This document shows, one piece after another, positions 1 to 5,178 of a stretch of 5,178 bases of DNA. Below the pieces are notes generated by a model. That model was not told where the DNA came from, did no database searches, and saw only the letters and a list, made by a program, of their open reading frames with translations. The stretch lies in contig JAGNNG010000176.1 in NCBI GenBank assembly GCA_017990795.1, forward strand, positions 1 through 5,178, in the 5' to 3' direction. A program made the translations under genes and the position numbers. Within the stretch, counting starts at the first letter, position 1. The number at the start of each line of letters is the position of its first letter. This stretch comes from Deltaproteobacteria bacterium (GTDB lineage: Bacteria; Myxococcota_A; Polyangia; Palsa-1104; JAEUJZ01).

Positions 1-467
1 GCCTGGGGAAAGAGCTGCGGGCCAACCTGGGTAGCAGTGCGCTGCTGCTGCTGGCGCCGATCGGGTGGGCGCTGGGCTCGACGGTGGCGCGACGAATGCC
101 GATGGCCAAGGGACTGATGGCGGGCGCGACCCAGATGCTCACCGGAGGGGCCGCGGCACTGGTGGTGGCACTGCTGCGCGGCGAGCACTTTCCGGCGGTG
201 TGGCCTCTGCCGGCGGTACTGTCGCTAGGCTACTTGGTGGTATTTGGGTCGCTGGTGGCGTTTTCGGCCTACACCTATTTACTAAGCAATACGCGGCCTG
301 CGCTGGCGATGAGCTATGCGTACGTAAATCCGGGGCTGGCGGTGCTGCTTGGGGCGCTGCTGGGCCACGAGACGCTGGCCCCAGAGACCCTGATGGCAAG
401 TGGACTGATTGTGGTGGCAGTGGTGCTGATTGCGCTGCCGAGCAGTCGTCGCAGCTCTGCTAGCTGA
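1..467 (+). CDS. EamA/DMT-family drug-metabolite exporter, YedA-like (5' truncated by window edge)
   Basis: This is the C-terminal half of an inner-membrane transporter of the drug/metabolite transporter superfamily. The frame is open from base 3 and gives 154 residues before the TGA stop; family members are about 300 residues, so roughly half is missing to the left. The visible part is one EamA repeat with five hydrophobic segments at about residues 10-29, 37-58, 69-94, 97-121 and 128-145, counted from the first visible codon. Family features include the block around residues 87-110 (A-F-S-A-Y-T-Y-L-L ... P-A-L-A-M-S-Y-A-Y-V-N-P) followed by L-L-G and H-E-T-L, which closely matches YedA-type permeases. 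The basic loop A-R-R-M-P between the first two segments is also typical. The substrate cannot be told; these proteins are thought to export small metabolites. The gene converges on the methyltransferase gene, and I see no strong terminator hairpin in the 39-base gap. Confidence 0.9.
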   Translation, partial: LGKELRANLGSSALLLLAPIGWALGSTVARRMPMAKGLMAGATQMLTGGAAALVVALLRGEHFPAVWPLPAVLSLGYLVVFGSLVAFSAYTYLLSNTRPALAMSYAYVNPGLAVLLGALLGHETLAPETLMASGLIVVAVVLIALPSSRRSSAS

Positions 468-506
468 CCCCGGCAGAGCAGCCTCCCCCCAAAAACCTTT
501 CTGAGC

Positions 507-1244
507 TTAGCGGCGCCCCGTCACCAGCGACGTGGCGGCCCACGGACCGCCGTACCAAAAGCGTGGGCCCAGGCTGCGCGTCTGGACTTCTACCAGACCT
601 GCATCGCGTAAGGTCTTGGCATAGTCCCCGACGTATTTGAAGTCCGCCAGCAGCACCTGTCCCCCGGGCTTCAAAACACGGGCGATCTCTTGGACGGCGC
701 GCGCGCGACCGGCGGCATCGGGCACGTTGTGGATGGCCAGGCTGCTTACGATGACATCGAACGAGTGGTCGGCAAAAGGCAGCTGGCGCATATCGCCGGT
801 ATGCAGCTCGACGCACCTACTGACGCCGACGGCGATGACATTGTCCTGGGTGGCTTGCAGCGCATTTCCGGACTGATCCTGCGCCTGCCACAGATCGATG
901 CCTGTCGCCATGCCCGAGCGCAGTCGCTGGGCGGCCAGCAGCAGCACCGCGCCCCGACCACAGCCCACGTCGAGGATGCGCTCATCCCCGCGCAAGTTGA
1001 GCGCCGCCAGGAGCTCATCCCAAACCACAAACTTTCCCGTGCGCGTGGCAAAAAGATAAGTGCCTGCGCACAGCAGCAGAAATGCCGTCGAGACCCCCAT
1101 CATCAGCGAGCCCACGACATCTCCACGCCACAGCGCTCGCCCCGTTCCGAAGCCCAGCGCTGTGGCCCCAAGCAGCATCAGGATTGGTACATATGGCGCA
1201 TCAATGCCGTATTCCCCCTTTAATAAGGGCCGGCGCAGCGTCAC
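507..1244 (-). CDS. Class I SAM-dependent methyltransferase with two N-terminal membrane segments
   Basis: This 245-residue protein is predicted to be membrane-anchored, with a cytoplasmic Rossmann-type methyltransferase domain. Residues 16-37 and 43-66 are hydrophobic and look like a transmembrane hairpin. The catalytic domain follows: motif I I-L-D-V-G-C-G-R-G at 90-98, an acidic end of strand 2 at G-I-D-L (D117), G-D-M at 150-152, the S-F-D-V-I-V-S-S-L-A-I-H-N block at 161-173, and L-K-P-G-G at 191-195. This pattern is of the Methyltransf_11/UbiE type; the substrate is not identifiable. The GTG start is the first canonical start after an in-frame TGA. It places the sequence K-G-E-Y-G-I-D-A-P at residues 9-17, a conserved N-terminal signature I recall in related membrane-anchored methyltransferases. 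No good Shine-Dalgarno precedes the GTG, but a short ORF ends on it (see the leader ORF), so coupled translation is possible. The gene is divergent from the PilZ gene and convergent with the exporter. Confidence 0.88.
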   Translation of the reverse strand: MTLRRPLLKGEYGIDAPYVPILMLLGATALGFGTGRALWRGDVVGSLMMGVSTAFLLLCAGTYLFATRTGKFVVWDELLAALNLRGDERILDVGCGRGAVLLLAAQRLRSGMATGIDLWQAQDQSGNALQATQDNVIAVGVSRCVELHTGDMRQLPFADHSFDVIVSSLAIHNVPDAAGRARAVQEIARVLKPGGQVLLADFKYVGDYAKTLRDAGLVEVQTRSLGPRFWYGGPWAATSLVTGRR

Positions 1245-1294
1245 GGCAGCACCAGGGTCACAGTCCAGCAGTCGTACACAGTCGTCCTTGTCAT
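1241..1294 (-). CDS. Possible 17-residue leader ORF overlapping the methyltransferase start
   Basis: On the minus strand an ATG at 1294-1292 opens a 17-codon frame, MTRTTVYDCWTVTLVLP. It ends in a TGA (1243-1241) that overlaps the methyltransferase GTG (1244-1242) as GTGA. A plausible ribosome binding site, GGGAAG, lies four to five bases before the ATG, better than anything in front of the GTG itself. This arrangement is what translational coupling by a leader peptide would look like. There is no run of one regulatory amino acid and no clear attenuator hairpin. It may simply be chance, since a frame this short is not rare. Confidence 0.3.
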   Translation of the reverse strand: MTRTTVYDCWTVTLVLP

Positions 1295-1420
1295 TGTGCT
1301 TCCCAAAGTAGAGCCACCAACAGCTGAGCCAAGCAGCAGCAAGTCAGCGCTACTGCCTTGTCGTCGCGGGCTGCGGTTTACAAGCAAGCTCTGCCGAAAA
1401 ATTTGACTGCGAGCGAGCAA

Positions 1421-1448
1421 TTGTCAGCCAGGACCTTTGTGGTATGGT
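1421..1448 (+). promoter_or_regulatory. Candidate sigma70-like promoter for the PilZ gene
   Basis: TTGTCA (1421-1426) matches the -35 consensus at five of six bases. After a 16-base spacer, TATGGT (1443-1448) matches the -10 consensus at four of six. The expected transcription start, around 1455, is only a few bases before the ATG at 1458, so the message would be almost leaderless. That fits the lack of a Shine-Dalgarno before this ATG. The call is based on motif matching by eye only; sigma-factor preferences of this organism are unknown. Confidence 0.3.
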
Positions 1449-1457
1449 CCGCGCGGT

Positions 1458-2075
1458 ATGCAGATCCTGAAAGCCCGCTTTCACAGCCGTGAAGATTTTG
1501 ACGAAGCCTACAACAGCGAGCTGCCGCATGGCGGGCTGTTTGTACCAACGACCACGCCGCTGGCTACAGGCGATCAGGTCGTAGTCGAAATATTCTGCAA
1601 GGGCCTCCCGAACAAAGTCATGTTGCGCAGTGAGGTGAAGACGTGGCGGCCTGCGCTGCCTCGGTTGCGCGTTCGCGCCGGTGCATTGGTCGCGTTTTTG
1701 CCCGAGGAGAGCGACAAGCGCTCGTTCATGCTGGCAGCCCTAGACGGTGAGGTGATTGCACGCAAGCGACGCCACACTCGTATGCCCGTAACCATCCCGG
1801 TCAAGTTCCGCACCGCCGGAAACCTTGAGGTTCAAGACGGCGAGATGGTGGAGATCTCCTTGGGCGGTGCTCTGCTGCGCGCCGAGGGAGTCTTGCCCGC
1901 ACTGGGTACCGACGTAGTTATCGATGTGCGGCTGCCAGGTGGGGCTGTGCCGGTACCGCTCTCGGGACGGGTCGCCTATCACGCCGAGACTGGAGCTGGC
2001 ATCAAGTTTCTATATCGCGACGGCGGCGGCTCTCGTCGCATCCGCGAGCTGATCAGGCGCCTTCGCGCTTCCTAA
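1458..2075 (+). CDS. PilZ domain protein, probably tandem PilZ-like (c-di-GMP effector)
   Basis: This 205-residue soluble protein is a likely cyclic-di-GMP receptor or adaptor. The C-terminal half (about 101-200) is a PilZ domain: basic K-R-R-H-T-R with R104-xxx-R108, then the motif E132-I-S134-L-G-G137, where the canonical signature is D/N-x-S-x-x-G. The N-terminal half (about 5-95) looks like a second, degenerate PilZ-like beta barrel, with F-D-E-A-Y at 14-18, H-G-G-L-F-V-P-T at 24-31 and a T-G-D-Q-V-V-V-E strand. This style is typical of myxobacterial PilZ paralogues, and it lacks an RxxxR motif. No signal peptide or membrane segment is visible. I chose the ATG at 1458 because the protein then begins M-Q-I-L-K-A-R-F, as related proteins do. 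An in-frame TTG at 1437 would add seven residues and has AGGA three bases upstream, so it remains possible. The gene stands alone, divergent from the methyltransferase gene. Likely outputs in such organisms are motility, development or polysaccharide production, but none is shown here. Confidence 0.87.
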   Translation: MQILKARFHSREDFDEAYNSELPHGGLFVPTTTPLATGDQVVVEIFCKGLPNKVMLRSEVKTWRPALPRLRVRAGALVAFLPEESDKRSFMLAALDGEVIARKRRHTRMPVTIPVKFRTAGNLEVQDGEMVEISLGGALLRAEGVLPALGTDVVIDVRLPGGAVPVPLSGRVAYHAETGAGIKFLYRDGGGSRRIRELIRRLRAS

Positions 2076-2154
2076 GTCCTGCGACTTCGTCCCATTTCAC
2101 CCAGCCAAGCTGACGACTCATAGAAGGCCGCGCCACTACCTGCAGCGCTGCCAG

Positions 2155-3723
2155 CTACGGCGTGTTTGCATCCGCTTGTCGCCGAAACAGCATCACCACT
2201 CCCGCTGCTGCCTGACTAACCTGCGCGGGCCAACGCCACAACAGTCGCCAGCCAAGTGCAGCAAGACTCTCGGCCAGCTGCGTCGGCTCATACCGCTTAA
2301 ACTCGAACATACAAAACTGACGAGGCTGCTGATGCGGTACGTGTACGGTCGCGACTGCGGCCTGCGTCGTACTCCCGGGCACTGAGGACTGCGTCGGAGC
2401 GCGCAGCTGAAAGTCGCTCGACCTCACCTCTGGGCAGGCGCGAAGGATGGGGCCAGCGAGCCAGTCGGCCTGACTCTGACTCAGCAGCGGTGAGCCTGGT
2501 GAGAGCGATGACACCAAGTGAAAATCGATCAAGAGCAAGTCACCGGGCAGCGTAACAGCATGCAAGCTGTCCCGAATAAAACGGAGCTCGCTCTCGATGC
2601 TGGCAAAAGTATCTCCAATCGCGCTGTAGAGTCTGCGTCTTTCTCGTCGCTGGACTAGCTGCAGTAGCGGTGGATAAAGCGGCAGGCGATGAAAATTTCC
2701 ATGCAGACTACTAACGCTGGTATATGGCTCCGCTGCTAGCGCGTCTGTCGCCCGCCTGTGCGCCAGGTTGAGCAGCGGCAAGCTGATATCAAACAGGATC
2801 AAGTCCAGTGGCCAGCGCGGCTGCTCGATAAGCAGGTGCTGGACCAGACGAAGCTCGAGTGTGCCGTCGCCAGGACCCAGCGCAACCAGCGTCAGCGGAA
2901 ATGAGCCGCAGTCGGCAGCCACCCGCGCGGCCACCTGTTGCACTGGCCAGTTTAGGCGCTGCGTCATCGCTTGTGGAGACTGACGACACGCCGCCAGATA
3001 CGCGACCGCGCTGTGGTGATCTAGATAGGCATATGGCTGCTCGACGTAGCCACCGACACCGCGCAAAAGTTGCCCCAGCTGTTGCAGCTGTACCATCGGG
3101 GCATCTTCCTGCGCCGTCGACAATCGGCAATTGGGCGCCAGGTCAGTGTCCGTGAGCGGCCAGCAACTATTGCTCGTAGCCTCACTGGGACGCGGCCCAG
3201 GCGAGCCAACCAGCTCCGCCGAGGACAGCTGCAGCTCGGGCACACTACACAGTCGCAGCCAGGTCGCGCGACTTGGCGGATGCCGTGCCGTCTCAATCAG
3301 CTTGATGGTCGCCTCTGAGAGCTGCGCGCGACGAGCCAGCTCTTGCCGCGACCAACCCTGAGCACTTCGACGGTCCTTCAGCCGAGAAGCCAGCTCACGC
3401 AGCTGTGCCTCTCGTGGAAGCTCAGCCCAATCGACAGCCTGTTCGTCCACGAAACGCAGGACTTTCTCTGCTTGACTCAGATACGAGCGCCACAGCGACC
3501 GTCGCTCAGGTGGCTCTGTCGCAGCCCACTCACGAAGCTGGGTTAGCCACTGCTCCGCGTGGCCACGCAAGGCGCTCAGGTGCTCAGCGCGCGTCGGCTG
3601 CAGGCTCAGCGCGGGCAGTTCCGCAGGGGTAAACGATGACGGCGAGACCTGCACCGACGAGGCCGTAGTGGCTACCGCCGGATTAATCACTCGCACAGAC
3701 TTAGATGGTGAGGATTCCTGCAT
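2155..3723 (-). CDS. HTH (Cro/C1-type) protein fused to an EgtD-like SAM methyltransferase domain
   Basis: This 522-residue protein appears to combine DNA binding with a methyltransferase fold. Residues 1-45 are rich in Ser, Pro, Ala and Thr and are probably disordered. Residues 46-110 are helical and charged. Residues 111-159 form a Cro/C1 (XRE) helix-turn-helix, with W-S-R-Q-E-L-A-R-R-A at 124-133 and the recognition helix S-E-A-T-I-K-L-I-E at 136-144. A Ser/Pro linker leads to a domain at about 230-515 resembling the histidine-specific methyltransferase family (Methyltransf_33, EgtD). That domain has the SAM loop A-L-G-P-G-D-G-T at 281-288, L-F-D-I-S at 310-314, L-Y-S-A-I-G-D-T-F at 365-373, P-G-D-L-L-L-I-D at 393-400 and F-E-F-K-R-Y-E at 473-479. 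EgtD itself lacks an HTH. Two substrate-contact positions seem altered, so the substrate is unknown and the domain may act as a SAM-dependent sensor. The ATG is the first start after an in-frame TAG; the nearest AGGG is distant, with a small hairpin between. The gene lies 85 bases downstream of the DUF962 gene on the same strand. I am sure of the HTH and fairly sure of the methyltransferase assignment. Confidence 0.85.
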   Translation of the reverse strand: MQESSPSKSVRVINPAVATTASSVQVSPSSFTPAELPALSLQPTRAEHLSALRGHAEQWLTQLREWAATEPPERRSLWRSYLSQAEKVLRFVDEQAVDWAELPREAQLRELASRLKDRRSAQGWSRQELARRAQLSEATIKLIETARHPPSRATWLRLCSVPELQLSSAELVGSPGPRPSEATSNSCWPLTDTDLAPNCRLSTAQEDAPMVQLQQLGQLLRGVGGYVEQPYAYLDHHSAVAYLAACRQSPQAMTQRLNWPVQQVAARVAADCGSFPLTLVALGPGDGTLELRLVQHLLIEQPRWPLDLILFDISLPLLNLAHRRATDALAAEPYTSVSSLHGNFHRLPLYPPLLQLVQRRERRRLYSAIGDTFASIESELRFIRDSLHAVTLPGDLLLIDFHLVSSLSPGSPLLSQSQADWLAGPILRACPEVRSSDFQLRAPTQSSVPGSTTQAAVATVHVPHQQPRQFCMFEFKRYEPTQLAESLAALGWRLLWRWPAQVSQAAAGVVMLFRRQADANTP

Positions 3724-3725
3724 GC

Positions 3726-3742
3726 AAAACCGCAGCGGCTTT
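3726..3742 (-). promoter_or_regulatory. Small hairpin between a GGG-rich ribosome site and the start of the HTH-methyltransferase
   Basis: On the minus strand, AAAGCCG and CGGTTTT can pair (six Watson-Crick pairs and one G-T) around a CTG loop. The hairpin is flanked by AGGG (3746-3743) on the 5' side and sits two bases before the ATG on the 3' side. Folding would bring the AGGG close to the start codon, which otherwise lies too far away for a normal Shine-Dalgarno. The stem is short and A-T rich at its base, so its function is uncertain. It could also act as a weak terminator for transcripts coming from the DUF962 gene, since TTTT follows the GC part of the stem. Confidence 0.25.
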
Positions 3743-3808
3743 CCCTAGATTCAGAGCGGCCACCGACGACTCCCCGGGGTTACAAGTACGGCCACAGCGC
3801 GACCAAAG

Positions 3809-4147
3809 CTACGAAGACTGGGACGCCTCAGCTGCTTTGACCTCGTCGCCCATCCGACGCTGAGCAATGCGCAGCCACATGCGAAAGTCCCCGCGCAGCG
3901 ACCACAGAGGATATGTGAAGGTAGCGGGCTTGTTGTTCTCGACGAAAAAATGACCGATCCATGCTGGGCCGTAACCTAATAGCGGCGCCACCAGCAGCCC
4001 CAGCGGCCTACGCTTCCGAATCGCCCGGACCGCAGTCACGACCGCCAGCGTCGTCCCGACAAAGTGCAGCGCGCGGTTTAGCGGGCTTAGGTGCTGACGA
4101 ACGTAGAAGGGCCAAAACTCTTCAAACGACTGGATGGGCTGCGACAT
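3809..4147 (-). CDS. DUF962 / Mpo1-like small membrane protein
   Basis: This 112-residue protein belongs to the DUF962 (Mpo1-like) family, and its length is normal for the short bacterial members. Signature blocks are F-E-E-F-W-P-F-Y-V-R-Q-H at 8-19, L-N-R-A-L-H-F-V-G-T at 23-32, G-Y-G-P-A-W-I-G-H-F-F-V-E-N-N at 58-72 and K-P-A-T-F-T-Y-P at 73-80, followed by S-L-R-G-D-F. Two hydrophobic stretches, about 27-41 and 48-69, are likely membrane segments. The conserved histidines H19, H28 and H66 are present. The yeast relative Mpo1 is an iron-dependent dioxygenase in alpha-oxidation of 2-hydroxy fatty acids from phytosphingosine; whether short bacterial members do similar chemistry is not established. 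A GAGGAG ribosome site supports the ATG start. It is upstream of, and co-directional with, the HTH-methyltransferase gene (85-base gap) and divergent from the epimerase gene. Confidence 0.9.
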   Translation of the reverse strand: MSQPIQSFEEFWPFYVRQHLSPLNRALHFVGTTLAVVTAVRAIRKRRPLGLLVAPLLGYGPAWIGHFFVENNKPATFTYPLWSLRGDFRMWLRIAQRRMGDEVKAAEASQSS

Positions 4148-4156
4148 CGCGACGAT

Positions 4157-4162
4157 CTCCTC
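4157..4162 (-). promoter_or_regulatory. Ribosome binding site of the DUF962 gene
   Basis: GAGGAG on the minus strand lies nine bases before the ATG at 4147. It is the strongest Shine-Dalgarno in the window and fixes the DUF962 start. Confidence 0.7.
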
Positions 4163-4214
4163 GGTAACTGGTCATGTTCGGAAGCGGGTTCAATGTACCT
4201 TAGACTCGCTAGCC

Positions 4215-4234
4215 GTTGCTTGCGCGCTTGCAAC
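4215..4234. repeat. Imperfect 20-bp dyad in the divergent gap (candidate operator)
   Basis: GTTGC (4215-4219) and GCAAC (4230-4234) are inverted repeats around a GCGCGC core (4222-4227). The only mismatches to perfect symmetry are the TT pairs on each side of the core, so 16 of 20 positions are symmetric. The site sits between the divergent DUF962 and epimerase starts, 36 bases before the epimerase ATG and about 67 bases before the DUF962 ATG. That position would suit an operator controlling either gene. There is no match to a regulator I can name. Confidence 0.35.
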
Positions 4235-4261
4235 TACGGTAGGTTTCGCACACTCAAAGAC

Positions 4262-4265
4262 AGGA
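4262..4265 (+). promoter_or_regulatory. Ribosome binding site of the epimerase/dehydratase gene
   Basis: AGGA lies five bases before the ATG at 4271, a normal spacing. It supports that ATG, which also places the NAD-binding glycine motif at the expected distance from the N-terminus. Confidence 0.65.
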
Positions 4266-4270
4266 TACGC

Positions 4271-5178
4271 ATGCGCTATCTGATTACCGGCGGAGCGGGG
4301 TTTGTTGGATCACACTTGGCGGAAGCGCTCCTGCAGCGCGGCCACGAAGTCGCGGTCATCGACGATCTGAGTACTGGCTCGATCCATAACATTAAGCACT
4401 TGGCGGGGCCCAAGTTTCGTTACGTCATCGACACCTGTGCCAATCGACCGCTCCTGGCTGAGCTGGTCGATGAAGCAGAAGTCATCTATCACATGGCTGC
4501 AGCGGTCGGCGTCAAGCTCATCGTTGAGAGCCCCGTGCGCACCATCGAGACCAACATCAAGCTGACCGAGCTGGTGCTGGAGATCGCGCAAAAGAAGAAG
4601 CGGCCCGTCTTTGTCGCCTCGACCTCGGAGTGTTACGGCAAGAGCGAGCAGTTCCCGTTTAATGAAGACGGTGATCTAGTGCTAGGACCGACGGCCAAGG
4701 GGCGCTGGTCTTATGCGTGCTCGAAGCTGATCGACGAGTTTTTGGCCATCGCGTACTTCCGTGAGCGTGGTCTTCCGACGGTAGTAGGCCGACTCTTTAA
4801 CACCGTGGGCCCGCGCCAGACCGGTCAATACGGCATGGTTGTACCGACGTTTGTAAAGCAAGCGCTGGCCGGGCAGCCGCTGACGGTCTATGGCGACGGT
4901 CTGCAGTCTCGCTGTTTTACTCACGTCAGCGATGTGGTGCGCGCGCTCATTGCCCTGATGGATACGCCGACGACTTACGGCCAGGTCTTCAACATCGGCA
5001 ACGTGGAGGAGATCTCAATCCTGAAGCTGGCACAGATGGTCATCGAGCGCACAGGCTCGCGCAGCTCGATCGTGTTTGTGCCTTACGCGGAAGCGTACGA
5101 GCCAGGCTTTGAGGACATGCCGCGCCGCGTTCCCGACATTCAGAAGATCGGTCGGCAGATTGGCTGGCAGCCAACCAT
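4271..5178 (+). CDS. NAD-dependent nucleotide-sugar epimerase/dehydratase (extended SDR), 3' truncated
   Basis: The frame is open from the ATG to the right edge (302 full codons); family members are about 310-340 residues, so only a short C-terminus is missing. Residues 1-32 form the NAD-binding Rossmann start, with T-G-G-A-G-F-V-G at 6-13 and the acidic D31-D32 that favours NAD over NADP. The active site has S-T-S-E-C-Y-G at 117-123 and the catalytic Y148-xxx-K152. R-L-F-N-T-V-G-P-R at 174-182, Y-G-D-G at 207-210, R-C-F-T-H-V-S-D-V-V at 214-223 and R-R-V-P-D-I at 285-290 complete the nucleotide-sugar binding half. The pattern resembles UDP-glucuronate decarboxylase and UDP-glucose 4-epimerase type enzymes, but the exact reaction cannot be fixed by eye. 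It should act in the cytoplasm, supplying sugars for LPS, capsule or exopolysaccharide. It is divergent from the DUF962 gene and may begin an operon to the right. Confidence 0.92.
   Translation, partial: MRYLITGGAGFVGSHLAEALLQRGHEVAVIDDLSTGSIHNIKHLAGPKFRYVIDTCANRPLLAELVDEAEVIYHMAAAVGVKLIVESPVRTIETNIKLTELVLEIAQKKKRPVFVASTSECYGKSEQFPFNEDGDLVLGPTAKGRWSYACSKLIDEFLAIAYFRERGLPTVVGRLFNTVGPRQTGQYGMVVPTFVKQALAGQPLTVYGDGLQSRCFTHVSDVVRALIALMDTPTTYGQVFNIGNVEEISILKLAQMVIERTGSRSSIVFVPYAEAYEPGFEDMPRRVPDIQKIGRQIGWQPT

Noticed and set aside
65..463. 132-codon open frame overlapping the exporter gene in another frame
   Set aside because: It is Gly/Ala/Arg-rich with no domain character, while the overlapping frame encodes a clear EamA membrane domain. 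It is a GC-rich shadow.
690..1223. 177-codon plus-strand open frame opposite the methyltransferase gene
   Set aside because: The minus strand carries a complete methyltransferase with ordered motifs. The opposite frame shows no recognisable motif and is rich in Gln, His and Arg, as antisense shadows are.
1259..1287. Short direct repeats (CACAGTC at 1259 and 1277, CAGTCGT at 1269 and 1279) in the methyltransferase leader
   Set aside because: The copies are six to seven bases long with irregular spacing and no known binding site. This is too weak to call a repeat element.
1437..1457. TTG at 1437 as the start of the PilZ gene
   Set aside because: It adds W-Y-G-P-R-G, which does not resemble related N-termini, its AGGA is only three bases away, and it overlaps the candidate promoter. 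It is kept as an alternative.
2142..2151. Perfect 10-bp palindrome GCAGCGCTGC between the convergent PilZ and HTH-methyltransferase genes
   Set aside because: It has no loop, no extended stem and no T tract, so it is not a convincing terminator. Such palindromes occur by chance in GC-rich DNA.
2789..3130. 113-codon minus-strand frame inside the HTH-methyltransferase gene
   Set aside because: It is a shifted frame of the same strand, made of Ala/Gly/Arg/Cys-rich sequence without motifs. The main frame is continuous through this part, so there is no sign of a frameshift.
3772..3779. CCCCGGGG palindrome in the gap after the DUF962 gene
   Set aside because: Eight bases with no loop or flanking symmetry and no T tract; too little for a terminator or operator.
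4310..4924. Two minus-strand open frames (4310-4591 and 4682-4924) opposite the epimerase gene
   Set aside because: The plus strand encodes a continuous extended SDR enzyme here with all catalytic motifs, so these frames are antisense shadows.

Overview
The window is a GC-rich stretch of bacterial chromosome with six protein-coding genes and no RNA gene, CRISPR array, insertion sequence or attachment site that I can see. The best taxonomic hint is the PilZ protein at 1458-2075. Its N-terminal half has the 'F-D-x-A-Y ... H-G-G-L-F-V-P-T' layout of the PilZ-like paralogous domain that is abundant in myxobacteria and other former deltaproteobacteria. Myxococcota or a relative is therefore my best guess, but it is inferred from one protein style and is not proven.

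Left part (1-1244): the C-terminal half of a YedA-like drug/metabolite (EamA) exporter reads in from the left edge. It converges on a minus-strand gene for a class I SAM-dependent methyltransferase with two N-terminal membrane segments. That gene begins at a GTG which overlaps the stop codon of a possible 17-codon leader ORF.

Middle (1245-3723): a divergent intergenic region of about 210 bases separates the methyltransferase from the PilZ gene, which may have a nearly leaderless promoter. The PilZ gene converges on a 522-residue minus-strand protein. That protein joins a disordered N-terminus, a helical segment and a Cro/C1-type helix-turn-helix to a large C-terminal domain resembling the EgtD (histidine N-alpha-methyltransferase) fold. 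The EgtD substrate-contact positions appear changed, so its substrate is unknown. This is the most unusual gene here.

Right part (3724-5178): a small DUF962/Mpo1-like membrane protein lies upstream of the HTH-methyltransferase on the same strand and could share its transcript. It is divergent from a sugar-nucleotide epimerase/dehydratase (extended SDR) that runs off the right edge and probably starts a polysaccharide or glycoconjugate gene set. An imperfect 20-bp dyad lies in the divergent gap between these two genes.

The genes do not form one obvious pathway. Shared themes are the cell envelope (exporter, membrane-anchored methyltransferase, DUF962, nucleotide-sugar enzyme) and signalling (PilZ, HTH fusion). 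I do not see a clearly defined new multi-gene system. The HTH-EgtD-like fusion, possibly with its DUF962 neighbour, is the best candidate for something little described.
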